Positions 44,350 through 53,731 of a DNA stretch of 64,000 nucleotides are shown piece after piece. A program made the translations under genes and the position numbers. How positions within the stretch are numbered: the first letter of the stretch is position 1; each line of letters begins with the position of its first letter. The notes beneath the pieces are model-generated. The model searched no databases. It saw nothing but the letters and a program-made list of their open reading frames with translations, and was not told the DNA's origin. Origin of the DNA: JABDLO01 sp041749255 (GTDB lineage: Bacteria > Bacteroidota > Bacteroidia > Chitinophagales > Saprospiraceae); the NCBI GenBank assembly GCA_041749255.1, contig JBGTBR010000064.1, positions 1 to 64,000 on the forward strand, given 5' to 3'.

Positions 44350-47256
44350 ATGGATAAGTATCGTTCCACTTTCACATACGAATTTATGAATAAAGAGGTT
44401 TTGACGACAGATCCGGCAGAAGACGGAGTTTCCTTTAAAGATTATATATATATAAAGGGTGCCCGATCTAACAATCTCAAAAATATAAGTCTGTACATTC
44501 CCAAAAAGAAATTGATAGCCGTTACGGGATTATCGGGATCGGGGAAGTCTTCACTTATTATTGACACATTGTATGCCGAAGGTCAGAGGAGATATGTTGA
44601 AAGCCTTTCAAGTTATGCCCGTCAGTTTCTCGACAGGATGAAAAAACCTGAAGTAGAATACATAAAAGGAATATGTCCTGCCATTGCTATAGAACAAAGA
44701 TCATCGTCTGGAAATGCAAGATCTACTGTCGGTTCGCTGACAGAGATTTATGATTATCTGAGATTGCTTTTTGCCAGGATTGGCCATACTTACTCACCGG
44801 TAAGTGGCCATGAGGTAAAAAAACATGAAGTAAAAGATGTGGTGGATTATATATTTTCCCTTCCTGAAACAGAGAAGGTACATCTGTATATCCTTCTTCA
44901 AAACAATCATCCAAGATCTATATCTCAGGAACTCTCCATACTTATGCAAAAAGGGTACAGCCGTGTGCGTTATAAGGGAGAAATTGAGTACATAGAAGAA
45001 ATACTCAATGGAAAGCTGAAAAAAGATAAACGGCCATCTACCGAATTCAGGAATATTCTTTTCATCCTTATCGACCGTTTTGCGGTTGATCCATCTTCCG
45101 AAAACAGAAAGCGAGTGGCCGATTCTGTCTTGACCGCATTTTCTGAAGGGTTTGGAGAGTGTTTGGTGGTTACAGAAAACGGTGACGAAAAAATCTTCAA
45201 CAACCGGTTTGAAATGGACGGAATTATTTTTCCGGAGCCCACCCACCAATTGTTTAATTATAATAATCCCTATGGGGCTTGTCCTAAATGCGAAGGATAT
45301 GGAAGAGTGCTCGGTATTGACCCTGATAAGGTGATTCCCAATGATAATCTTTCCGTTTACGAAGAAGCAATTGTTTGCTGGAAAGGGGAGAAAGGACAGT
45401 ATTTTAATAATCTGATCATCGACAATGCACATTATTTTGATTTTCCTATTCACACACCCGTCAAAGACCTTACGAGTGACCAGTTGCAATTATTATGGGA
45501 AGGTAACAAATGGTTTACCGGGATCAGGGACTATTTCAGGGAGTTGGAAGAAAAAACGTATAAAATACAAAACAGAGTTATTCTTGCCCGATACAGAGGA
45601 AAGACCCGATGTCCGGAGTGCCGGGGTATGAGATTGAGAAAGGAAGCGATGAATATCAAAATTGGTGGAAGACACATCGGCGAATTGACAGAAGTACCGG
45701 TGAATGAATTGAAAAGTTTCATCGAAAAATTATCCCTTTCTGAATACGACTTCCAGGTGGGTAAAAGGATGCTAACTGAGATCTATAGTAGACTTGATAT
45801 CATGGAAAAGATCGGTTTGACATATCTATCGATTGACAGGCTGGCATCAACACTGAGTGGTGGAGAGATCCAAAGGATTAATCTGACCCGTTCCCTTGGA
45901 AGCAACCTAACCAATTCGATGTACATTCTCGATGAGCCGTCCATCGGTTTGCATCCGAAGGATACCGAAAAACTGGTAGCGGTTTTAAAAAATTTGCGAG
46001 ACCTGGGAAATACTGTTATAGTAGTAGAACACGAAGAAGAGGTCATCAGGCAGGCAGATCACATTCTGGATATAGGCCCCGGGGCGGGTATATATGGGGG
46101 AGAAATAGTTTTTAATGGTTCCAAAAAAGAATTTCTAAAATCATCCGATAGCATGACTGCCGATTATCTCAATGGCATTAGATCAATACCAGTACCTTCT
46201 CAACGTCGTGTATCAGCGAATAAAATGCGACTGACCGGTGCCAAGCAGCACAACTTAAAGAATATAGATATTACCATTCCTCTGAATGCCCTCACCGTGA
46301 TTTCAGGTGTTTCCGGATCGGGAAAAACCAGCCTTGTAAGGCATATTTTATATCCGGCACTTAAGAAACATCTTGGGGATGCTATGGCATCATCGCCAGG
46401 GAAGCATGAAGAACTCAAAGGAGATCTTTCCAGGATTTCTGGGGTGGAATTTATCAATCAACACCCTATCGGAAAGTCTTCACGATCTAATCCGGTAACG
46501 TATGTAAAAGCCTACGACAGTATAAGAAATCTGTATTCCAATCTTCAGCTTTCCAGGATTAGGGGGTATTCTCCCAAGTATTTTTCTTTTAATGTAGATG
46601 GTGGTAGATGCGATACCTGCAAAGGAGATGGGTATATAACTGTGGAAATGCAGTTTCTGGCAGACGTCAATCTGGTATGTGAGGATTGTCAGGGAAGAAG
46701 ATTTAAGGAAGAGGTATTGGAAGCAAAATTCAATGATAAAAGTATTGCCGATGTCCTTGATCTGAGTATTGACGAGGCCATGATCTTTTTTAATGAGCAA
46801 GACGATATTGTCCGAAAAATACAGCCTTTAATTGATGTAGGTCTTGGGTATATCAAGCTAGGCCAATCTTCAAGTACTCTTTCAGGTGGTGAAGCACAGC
46901 GGGTAAAGCTGGCCTCTTATCTGGGCAAAGATAAAAGGCAGGATCCCATATTCTTTATTTTTGATGAGCCCACAACAGGTTTGCATTTTCATGATATATT
47001 AAAACTAATGAGTGCATTGAATGCTCTAATTGAAAAAGGGCATACCGTTTTGATTGTAGAGCACAATATCGATGTGATCAAATCAGCTGACTGGCTTATA
47101 GACTTAGGACCGGAGGGTGGGAAAGAGGGAGGTTACCTTTTGTATGAAGGACCTCCTGAGGGTATTCTTAATTGCAAAGAATCATATACAGCTAAGTTTT
47201 TAGTATCAAAACTTTCCACACCGGAAACGAATGGGAAGAAGAAAAACCATGAGTAA
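44350..47256 (+). CDS. uvrA: Excinuclease ABC subunit A
   Basis: UvrA detects bulky DNA lesions in nucleotide excision repair. The 968-residue product has both ABC modules: Walker A GLSGSGKSS near residue 60 and GVSGSGKTS in the second half, plus signatures STLSGGEIQRINLTRSLG and STLSGGEAQRVKLASYLG. The zinc site CDTCKGDGY...CEDCQGRRF is complete. In the first zinc region only CPKC and a later CPEC are seen; the usual first CxxC before the PTHQLFNYNNPYGACPKC segment is replaced by FEMDGI, a pattern I recall from other Bacteroidota UvrA. An ATG at 44386 is an alternative start. Confidence 0.96.
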   Translation: MDKYRSTFTYEFMNKEVLTTDPAEDGVSFKDYIYIKGARSNNLKNISLYIPKKKLIAVTGLSGSGKSSLIIDTLYAEGQRRYVESLSSYARQFLDRMKKPEVEYIKGICPAIAIEQRSSSGNARSTVGSLTEIYDYLRLLFARIGHTYSPVSGHEVKKHEVKDVVDYIFSLPETEKVHLYILLQNNHPRSISQELSILMQKGYSRVRYKGEIEYIEEILNGKLKKDKRPSTEFRNILFILIDRFAVDPSSENRKRVADSVLTAFSEGFGECLVVTENGDEKIFNNRFEMDGIIFPEPTHQLFNYNNPYGACPKCEGYGRVLGIDPDKVIPNDNLSVYEEAIVCWKGEKGQYFNNLIIDNAHYFDFPIHTPVKDLTSDQLQLLWEGNKWFTGIRDYFRELEEKTYKIQNRVILARYRGKTRCPECRGMRLRKEAMNIKIGGRHIGELTEVPVNELKSFIEKLSLSEYDFQVGKRMLTEIYSRLDIMEKIGLTYLSIDRLASTLSGGEIQRINLTRSLGSNLTNSMYILDEPSIGLHPKDTEKLVAVLKNLRDLGNTVIVVEHEEEVIRQADHILDIGPGAGIYGGEIVFNGSKKEFLKSSDSMTADYLNGIRSIPVPSQRRVSANKMRLTGAKQHNLKNIDITIPLNALTVISGVSGSGKTSLVRHILYPALKKHLGDAMASSPGKHEELKGDLSRISGVEFINQHPIGKSSRSNPVTYVKAYDSIRNLYSNLQLSRIRGYSPKYFSFNVDGGRCDTCKGDGYITVEMQFLADVNLVCEDCQGRRFKEEVLEAKFNDKSIADVLDLSIDEAMIFFNEQDDIVRKIQPLIDVGLGYIKLGQSSSTLSGGEAQRVKLASYLGKDKRQDPIFFIFDEPTTGLHFHDILKLMSALNALIEKGHTVLIVEHNIDVIKSADWLIDLGPEGGKEGGYLLYEGPPEGILNCKESYTAKFLVSKLSTPETNGKKKNHE

Positions 47257-47261
47257 AATTG

Positions 47262-47285
47262 GATCCGTCAATGTGCTGACGGATC
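47262..47285. terminator. Bidirectional hairpin terminator between uvrA and dodecin
   Basis: GATCCGTCA (47262-47270) pairs perfectly with TGACGGATC (47277-47285) around a 6-nt loop. It sits between the converging ends of uvrA and the dodecin gene. The T-run is weak on both strands (CCAATTTTAC on the minus side), so efficiency is uncertain, but position and perfect stem support a terminator. Confidence 0.6.
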
Positions 47286-47296
47286 ACCTTGAATGT

Positions 47297-47497
47297 TTAT
47301 TTCACTTCAAAAGAAATTTTCAGATTTACTCTATATTCTGCTATTTTGCCATTCTCTACCGTTACACTTTGGCTTTGGACAAAAGCTGAGCGAATGTTTT
47401 TTACCGTTTCAGCTGCCTTTTTGATGCCTTTCGATGCAGCATCGTCCCAACTTTTATCTGAGTTGGCCATGATTTCGACTACTTTTAATACTGACAT
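47297..47497 (-). CDS. Dodecin flavin-binding protein
   Basis: The 66-residue protein matches the dodecin family, small proteins that form dodecamers storing riboflavin, FMN or related flavins. It has LKVVEIMANSDKSWDDAASK, with Trp17 near the start, then VQSQSVTVENGKIAEYRVNL, the family beta-strand motif. Length is exactly as expected. The 346-bp gap after its start (47498-47843) before the insertion sequence holds nothing recognisable. Confidence 0.93.
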   Translation of the reverse strand: MSVLKVVEIMANSDKSWDDAASKGIKKAAETVKNIRSAFVQSQSVTVENGKIAEYRVNLKISFEVK

Positions 47498-47827
47498 TTT
47501 GTTCTAATTTTTATGATTAAGAAATATTGCGATCACCATTTTTAGGAAAAATGATCAATCACAGTGTTATTACCCAATAAAATGGATTTGGGTTTTAGAT
47601 TGATGTGGTTTATATTTTATAAAAGCAAGTTGGCAGCGTGACTTCAAGAAATTTCACCCCATTGCGTATTATTTGCTCACAAAAGTGTAGGTTTTAGATT
47701 ATGCATGTATTTTTCTAAACAATTATTATAAATATATATAATTAATGTGCATTAGTGTTTTCACTTTCGATGGTTTTGTGAATGAAATCATTATAAATAT
47801 TAAACACTTTTTTGTATATGTAAAAAC

Positions 47828-50022
47828 TTAACCCAAGTTGCAGCTATGGTGGCGTAAAAGCCTGATTAGTTTGTGATTGCAATTTTTTCTGTATCGATTT
47901 GTGTACTACAGATTTTTGTTTTCTAAAGGGCCTATACTTTAAATTTAATGCATCATAGATTGTTTTGAGATTAGCCAGGGGTTCGCTGCATTTACGTGTA
48001 GTGATGATTTTATCGAATACATTTTGTCCTGTTGTTGTGATCACTTTTTGTGTATTGCCTATTCTCACCAATTCTGTCCAGCAACTTTTTATTCCTTTGG
48101 CTTTTAGCTGGTATCTTATGGTGTTCACCAACCAGTAGGCCAGGATACCCAAATGAAGATGAGCCATTGAACTGTCATCATTTTTATGATATATCGGACG
48201 TAGAGCCAGATCGTTTTTCAAGCAACGAAAACTACTTTCTATTTCACGAATGGTATTGTAAATATTCCATAATACCATTTCGTCTTTCATATCCAAATCG
48301 GTACGAAGGAAATACCTGCCTAAGACCTTTTGGTTATCCTGGTGTTTTTGATAATCTTTTTTCCAATGCATATCGCTTACGTGCTTTGTTTTATCATTTA
48401 CCGTAACCTCTATATCATAGTAGTGATGTACGGAAGGATATTTTTGTTTGGCACGTCCTATACGCTCATAGACTTTATGAGCCATTTTGACTCCCCCTTT
48501 TGTAAACAATGCTTGTCTTATTTTCTGTAATTGTTCTTCAAATCTTTGCTCAAACTGGTTTTTCATACTTGTCTGAGTAGCTGTTTTCAAAGCGCTTTTT
48601 ACTTCTATATAGTAATCTGTGCTTTTATCTGTAGTTATAGCTTTCAGCCTTACGTGCTGCTTTGTTTTTGTTTCCAACAAAACGCTAAAGCGGTCTTGGC
48701 GCACCTCATAGTCTTTCAGCTTTGTACGATTGACGCATACATAGTGATAGCCCTTTTGTTTGATGAATTGAAGGTTTTGTTCTGTGGCTATGCCGGCATC
48801 GATTACTATGATGGCCTTTCGCTCACTACTATAGGAAGATAACTTGTTTATCATGCTTTCTAATGTGGAGCAGTCTGCTATATTTCCTTCGTGTATGGCG
48901 GTATATTTAATAAATCCTTCTATATTGATCACCATGGCCAATACTACCAATTTAGCGTCGTTTCTTCTTTCTTTGCTTTTGCCGTATCTGGCTAAGCGGC
49001 TATTCGCCTTCCTGCCTTCAAAGTATGTATTGGTCAGATCATACAGAATGATTTTGTCAGGCAAATCAAATAAAGTGTTGGTATGGGATGATAAATGCGT
49101 TTGAAGCTTATCTTTTATCTCGTAAAGCCTTAAGGCTCCTTCATATAGCTTGTCTTTCGTTATGTCTTCCATCTCATATCCGGTCAAGTCACATACCGCT
49201 GAGTTGTCTTTGATCCATCGACATGTCTTCAACTCCGATGCAGGATATACTGCTCGACTGATGACCTGTGTGGCTGCCAATTGCACTTGTTGCGGTGCCC
49301 ATCCTTGTTTGTCCAAAAATTCTGACAGCTTCAAAAGATTCCAGGTATTGTAACTCATCCATTCCGCTCCGATCTCGCGAACATTACTGTGTGTGATCGT
49401 CTCGATGTTGACCAGTTTGGATGCTTTCTCACTCCATTGTACATCTATTCGCTTTTCTGTAATCAACCGATCCCATAACGTATTGGTCATATCTGTTACA
49501 ACCGGATCACTTTCTTCAAACAAATTTATCTTCTGATGATGGCGAGCTGTAAGATAAGTTTGTATTTTATTCAACTGTTCAGCACTAACTTTAGGCAAAA
49601 ATCCAACATTCAATAACGTGCGATGGCACACCCGACCCTCAACGTTACGGTAGCTTTCTATTAAACGGAAGTAACTGTCAATTTTACCCGTAGCAGGATT
49701 ATTTCTTATAGAACTTTTGAAGTACATCCTTACAAAGATCAAAAGACTTACCCAATACACCAACACCCCCTGTGTACTACAAACGACTTTTTGATACAAT
49801 CAGGCAAATCATTTAATTATTACTTTTAAAACTGCCAAGAGCATTAAAAAATATAATTATATGATAATCAAGTGGATATAATAGAATATTACATTTACCA
49901 GTCACTAATCCTATGGATCCACTACATCAATACTGGAAAATTCGCTCTCAAATAGTGCTAAAACTCAGTGAAAAATCATGAATTATTTTAGTTTTAAGGG
50001 TTATTGCTGCAACTTGGGTTAA
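47828..50022. mobile_element. IS1634-family insertion sequence, complete
   Basis: A 2195-bp element is bounded by perfect 17-bp inverted repeats, TTAACCCAAGTTGCAGC at 47828-47844 and its complement at 50006-50022. One intact transposase gene fills it. Each end carries TTAA, which being palindromic could be part of the repeat or a 4-bp target duplication; no other direct repeat was seen in the flanks. The insertion lies between the dodecin and sulfatase genes and disrupts neither. The intact gene and perfect ends suggest a recent insertion. Confidence 0.85.
47844..49727 (-). CDS. IS1634-family DDE transposase
   Basis: The start chosen is the ATG at 49725-49727 (MYFKSSIRNNPATGKIDSYF), the usual start of this family; the longer frame would add 24 residues of unlikely leader. 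The 627-residue product has the DDE residues in LYDLTNTYFEG, AIIVIDAGIATEQNLQF and REIESSFRCLKNDLALRP, with a YREK-like pattern before the last, and ends near the left inverted repeat. It is intact and probably active (inference). Confidence 0.9.
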   Translation of the reverse strand: MYFKSSIRNNPATGKIDSYFRLIESYRNVEGRVCHRTLLNVGFLPKVSAEQLNKIQTYLTARHHQKINLFEESDPVVTDMTNTLWDRLITEKRIDVQWSEKASKLVNIETITHSNVREIGAEWMSYNTWNLLKLSEFLDKQGWAPQQVQLAATQVISRAVYPASELKTCRWIKDNSAVCDLTGYEMEDITKDKLYEGALRLYEIKDKLQTHLSSHTNTLFDLPDKIILYDLTNTYFEGRKANSRLARYGKSKERRNDAKLVVLAMVINIEGFIKYTAIHEGNIADCSTLESMINKLSSYSSERKAIIVIDAGIATEQNLQFIKQKGYHYVCVNRTKLKDYEVRQDRFSVLLETKTKQHVRLKAITTDKSTDYYIEVKSALKTATQTSMKNQFEQRFEEQLQKIRQALFTKGGVKMAHKVYERIGRAKQKYPSVHHYYDIEVTVNDKTKHVSDMHWKKDYQKHQDNQKVLGRYFLRTDLDMKDEMVLWNIYNTIREIESSFRCLKNDLALRPIYHKNDDSSMAHLHLGILAYWLVNTIRYQLKAKGIKSCWTELVRIGNTQKVITTTGQNVFDKIITTRKCSEPLANLKTIYDALNLKYRPFRKQKSVVHKSIQKKLQSQTNQAFTPP

Positions 50023-50079
50023 ATACCGGCAATGAATAAATTGAATTTTTGAAAACTCAATTTGAAGTATCAGAATATT

Positions 50080-51912
50080 TTAAAATTCTTGGGACAATTC
50101 TATTTTCTTAATTCCATTCAGGATGTAATGACATGGTGTGTTTCCCAGATCTGCTAATTCCAGTCTGAAATTTTGTCGCCCTTTTTCTAATTTGAGGACA
50201 CCCATATTTTGAAATGATTTTTCAGTTAACACCTGCGTAAGTGTATCATTTTTGGTCAAGACCCTCATGGTGGGCAGTGATGAACACTCTCCTTTTTCAT
50301 ACCATAAAGATACCTGATACCTGCCATCCCTATGAACTTGCAGCGCATACTCACTAAAATCCCCAACCTCCTTCCAATACTTCAACATTGTTACCGTATT
50401 CTGAAGATTTTTTGATATTTTAGCAGGACCTGTACCAGGTATTTCATGTTTTTTATACCCGTGCATTCCGATCTGAAACACCGGCATGGTAAATGAGTTT
50501 TTCTCTTTTTTTATTCCTGAAAACCATTCATTCAGTTGATGCATCATGGAAGTAGTCATTTCAGGATACAGTGCCTCTAGCCCTCTATTTTCACCCGGGT
50601 CAATCGCTGTATCAAATAAAGCTTTTTTGGGCAATGCATTTCCAAATGGTGTTTTTTGGGGATTGAACATCAATTTTACATTTTCCAAACGGGCATATAA
50701 TATTTGATTTTCAAAAGATAATTTGTCCTTATCCACTGGATCGTATTCGCTATGAACCCCATCAATGGTATAGGATAGATTATCATCGGGTACCCAGGCC
50801 TGATGAGTATAATCAAATGAAACTCTAGCTTGCAGCGAAATGGTATCACCTCGCAAATAAGGCAATATACTCCTTCCGTCGGTGGGTAATTGATTGTCCG
50901 GAATCTTATTGCCGGCGAGTTCAATCAATGTAGGGTATAAATCGGTAACATCTACAAGCCTGGAAATTTTTTGTGGGTTTAGGTTGCCAGTCCATCTTAC
51001 AAAAAGAGGTGATTTAATCCCATTTTCCCAAATATCTCCTTTATGTCCTTTCATTTGACTTGCATACCTCATTTTTCTCTCTTCTTTATTAATGTGCCGG
51101 GTCAAAATTTGAGGACCATTATCGCTGAGGAAAATAACTACAGTGTTTTTACTTAGTTGCAGTTCATCTAAGGACTTTAATATCCTACCCAATTGATGAT
51201 CGAAATGCTCAACCATGCTCAATAATGATGAGAAGTTCTCACTATATCCATCACTGAGGTATTTTTGTTTGTAAGCTTCCGGGGCCGCCAAAGGTAAGTG
51301 AGGAGTTAAGGAAGAAATGAATGCAAAAAAAGGACGCTTTTGATGATTTTTGATAAATTCTAAAGCATAGTCAACGATCACTTCATCTGCCCATTTGTCA
51401 TGACTTACTTCCCTTCCATTTAATAGTCCATTACTCTTTTCATGTTTATAAAGATTTGCCATATAAGCCTCATCAAAACCTCTTTCCCAGGGATAATATC
51501 CCGGGGTATGACCAGAGTGCCATTTCCCCCACATTCCTGTCACATAACCATTTGCTTTTAATGTTTGTGGAAGTAAAATCTCATTGAGATGGATAAAATC
51601 TTTACCACCGTGCACATGTGAAACGCCCGTTCTTAAAAAATGCCGGCCCGTTAAGAGAGAAGCTCTGGTAGGTGCACATACGGCATTGACATAAAATTTT
51701 TCAAACTGGACAGACTCAGTAGCAAGCAGATCAATATTGGGTGTATTGAATACTGGATTTCTCATACTAAGATCATCGTATCCCAAATCATCAGCTAAAA
51801 TGAGAATTATATTGGGTCTCGGGTGTACCTGCTTATCCGGTTTTTTATGGAGGCAAGATAAAATGATGCACAATGTCGAAAAGTAGAGTACTATTTTTAC
51901 ATGATCTACCAT
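50080..51912 (-). CDS. Sulfatase, S1 family
   Basis: The 610-residue lipoprotein (IILSC, cysteine 20) has the formylglycine motif CAPTR at 79-83 (NAVCAPTRASLLTGRH), metal-site ADDLGYDD (about 40-47), GMWGKWHSGH and the late FLSDNGPQ. The cysteine type needs a formylglycine-generating or radical SAM maturase, which is not in the window. It would remove sulfate from a glycan. It is the last minus-strand gene of the SusC/SusD operon, separated from SusD by a small ORF, so the target polymer is probably sulfated (inference). Confidence 0.92.
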   Translation of the reverse strand: MVDHVKIVLYFSTLCIILSCLHKKPDKQVHPRPNIILILADDLGYDDLSMRNPVFNTPNIDLLATESVQFEKFYVNAVCAPTRASLLTGRHFLRTGVSHVHGGKDFIHLNEILLPQTLKANGYVTGMWGKWHSGHTPGYYPWERGFDEAYMANLYKHEKSNGLLNGREVSHDKWADEVIVDYALEFIKNHQKRPFFAFISSLTPHLPLAAPEAYKQKYLSDGYSENFSSLLSMVEHFDHQLGRILKSLDELQLSKNTVVIFLSDNGPQILTRHINKEERKMRYASQMKGHKGDIWENGIKSPLFVRWTGNLNPQKISRLVDVTDLYPTLIELAGNKIPDNQLPTDGRSILPYLRGDTISLQARVSFDYTHQAWVPDDNLSYTIDGVHSEYDPVDKDKLSFENQILYARLENVKLMFNPQKTPFGNALPKKALFDTAIDPGENRGLEALYPEMTTSMMHQLNEWFSGIKKEKNSFTMPVFQIGMHGYKKHEIPGTGPAKISKNLQNTVTMLKYWKEVGDFSEYALQVHRDGRYQVSLWYEKGECSSLPTMRVLTKNDTLTQVLTEKSFQNMGVLKLEKGRQNFRLELADLGNTPCHYILNGIKKIELSQEF

Positions 51913-51933
51913 ATGATTTTTTTGGAAAGGTAT

Positions 51934-52161
51934 TTATTCTAATTCCCTTATCATTTTCATCCAATCATACCCATTTTCAAATTGACACCATCGACCGGTT
52001 ATCAATATGCAATTGAACTTTTTAATAGAAACTGAACAAGTTCCCCGTTTTTTACCAATTTCAATATCAGTTCTGCGGCTTTTGCGAAAAATATTTGCCA
52101 GATTGCTATACGAATCCATTGTGAATTCCATTCCAAAAAAATTTTTCTCATTCATTATCAT
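51934..52161 (-). CDS. Small unknown ORF between SusD and sulfatase
   Basis: A 75-residue frame fills almost exactly the gap between SusD (10 bp upstream) and the sulfatase (21 bp downstream) on the same strand. It has two ATGs at the start (MIMNEKNFF), no signal peptide, and two cysteines in SIKKFNCILITGRWCQF. The family was not recognised. Its fit within the operon favours a real gene or an eroded domain, but its composition is not distinctive and it could be fortuitous. Confidence 0.35.
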   Translation of the reverse strand: MIMNEKNFFGMEFTMDSYSNLANIFRKSRRTDIEIGKKRGTCSVSIKKFNCILITGRWCQFENGYDWMKMIRELE

Positions 52162-52171
52162 TTATTATGCT

Positions 52172-53707
52172 TCACGGAGTCAATAGTGAAGTCAGATCAA
52201 GATCTTCCTGAGAAATGGGATAGTAAGCCTTTTCAGGAGCCCAACCTCTGCTCAGTAGTATTTCATTACTTGCTGCGTCATTCCATCGGAGTAGATCGAG
52301 GTACCGGTGTCCTTCGAAACTCAATTCTATTCTTCTTTCCAACTTTAGAACTTCAAATAGACTAAGATTTCGCTGAACCATGACAGAACTTACCCCTTTA
52401 CCTTCAGCTTTAAGTGCTTCTATATCATCATATCTATAGGCTCTTGCCCTTACCTGATCTATCATTCTCATCGCTTCATCAGTATCTGTATTGCTTCTTA
52501 TAAGGCATTCAGCGTACATAAGCAAAACATCTGCGTACCTGATAAGCGGGAAGTTTTCGTCCGCTACTCCTCCTTGTGGATTCCATGCGGAGTAGCCACT
52601 ATTTACCCCTTTTCGAATACTGTAACTCCCTTTATTAAGGGAAGGGTTAAAAAGATGAGCACTCCCGGGAATGGGATCGCCGGGAAAAATGATAAATAAT
52701 TTTCCTCTGGGATCGTCATTATCCAATTGGTCTACAAAATTTTGAGAAGGCCATAAATTTTCCCACCCACCCACCTGATTGGGAGCGAGCATTTGATTTC
52801 TCAGGGTGCTTTCAGAGGCATTGACTCCATCGTCGAAAAATGGATTAAAACCTGCACCTTTATAATTAAACTGTACTTCAAAAACGCTTTCAGATCCATT
52901 ATCTCCCTGCAATGTGTATACCTCTTCTATAGGAATCAGACTGTATACATTGCGATCTATAACCTGCTTAAATAAAGCGGCCGCTTCCTGAAATCTGCCT
53001 TGATACAAATACAATTTACCCAAAAGGGAAAGAGAGGCACCCATACTTGCTCTTCCAATCTCTTTGCCAGGACTTCCATCATAAGTCCAGGGTAGCCAGT
53101 TTCCTTCTATTATATCGAGGAGATCTCTTTCAATAGCCTCATGAATTTCCTCAGCAGAACTTGTCCTTACATCCACAGCGTTAAAATTGTCATCTAATAA
53201 CAGGGGTCCTTTATTCCAAAATGAGGCAAGATGAAAGTAATACATAGCTCTTAAAAACTTAGCCTCTCCTATCAATTGGTTTTTCACTATCTGAGATGGG
53301 ATTTGACTTTCAGGTGTGCGTATAATGATCAAATTGGATCGGAGGACACCCATGAAAATACTCTTCCAAAGTCCATCGCCATCTTTTCTGGTAAAAAGTT
53401 GCCTGTCGGTATTGGTAGGATTAAAAAAATGGTGGTTAATGATTCCCTGTTCAAGTGTATTGACATCATCGCTTAAAATCTCACGTATGGGAGAAAGCCA
53501 CCAACCGTACATACCTCTATTTCCCAATGGAGAGTAAGCACCATTCAATGCCCTTCTGATCTGGTCTTCCGTCTGAAAGAAGTTTTCTGATAAAACTGCA
53601 TCTACAGGAATGATTTCCAGAAAATCACCCGAGCAGGAAGAAAATGTAAGTATGGCCATGACCAGAAATGTCTTGATATGAAATTTGATATGATATAATC
53701 GGGTCAT
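52172..53707 (-). CDS. SusD-like outer-membrane glycan-binding lipoprotein
   Basis: The 511-residue lipoprotein (LTFSSC) has the RagB/SusD start GDFLEIIPVDAVLSENFFQT and TPR-like helices with AKFLRAMYYFHLASFWNKGPLL. It ends with the family block VLLMYAECLIR, IDQVRARAY and LERRIELSFEGHRYLDLLRW. SusD proteins sit on the lid of SusC and capture oligosaccharides. It starts 24 bp after the SusC stop, so they form one operon. The bound sugar cannot be told from sequence alone. Confidence 0.95.
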   Translation of the reverse strand: MTRLYHIKFHIKTFLVMAILTFSSCSGDFLEIIPVDAVLSENFFQTEDQIRRALNGAYSPLGNRGMYGWWLSPIREILSDDVNTLEQGIINHHFFNPTNTDRQLFTRKDGDGLWKSIFMGVLRSNLIIIRTPESQIPSQIVKNQLIGEAKFLRAMYYFHLASFWNKGPLLLDDNFNAVDVRTSSAEEIHEAIERDLLDIIEGNWLPWTYDGSPGKEIGRASMGASLSLLGKLYLYQGRFQEAAALFKQVIDRNVYSLIPIEEVYTLQGDNGSESVFEVQFNYKGAGFNPFFDDGVNASESTLRNQMLAPNQVGGWENLWPSQNFVDQLDNDDPRGKLFIIFPGDPIPGSAHLFNPSLNKGSYSIRKGVNSGYSAWNPQGGVADENFPLIRYADVLLMYAECLIRSNTDTDEAMRMIDQVRARAYRYDDIEALKAEGKGVSSVMVQRNLSLFEVLKLERRIELSFEGHRYLDLLRWNDAASNEILLSRGWAPEKAYYPISQEDLDLTSLLTP

Positions 53708-53731
53708 TATTTTTATTATTTATGAGTAAAA

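Noticed and set aside
44794..45489. Long minus-strand frame inside uvrA (231 codons)
   Set aside because: It lies wholly antisense to a well-conserved uvrA, has no family motif and no promoter; it is a shadow frame.
48050..48842. Plus-strand frames inside the insertion sequence
   Set aside because: They mirror the transposase gene on the other strand and show no recognisable protein.
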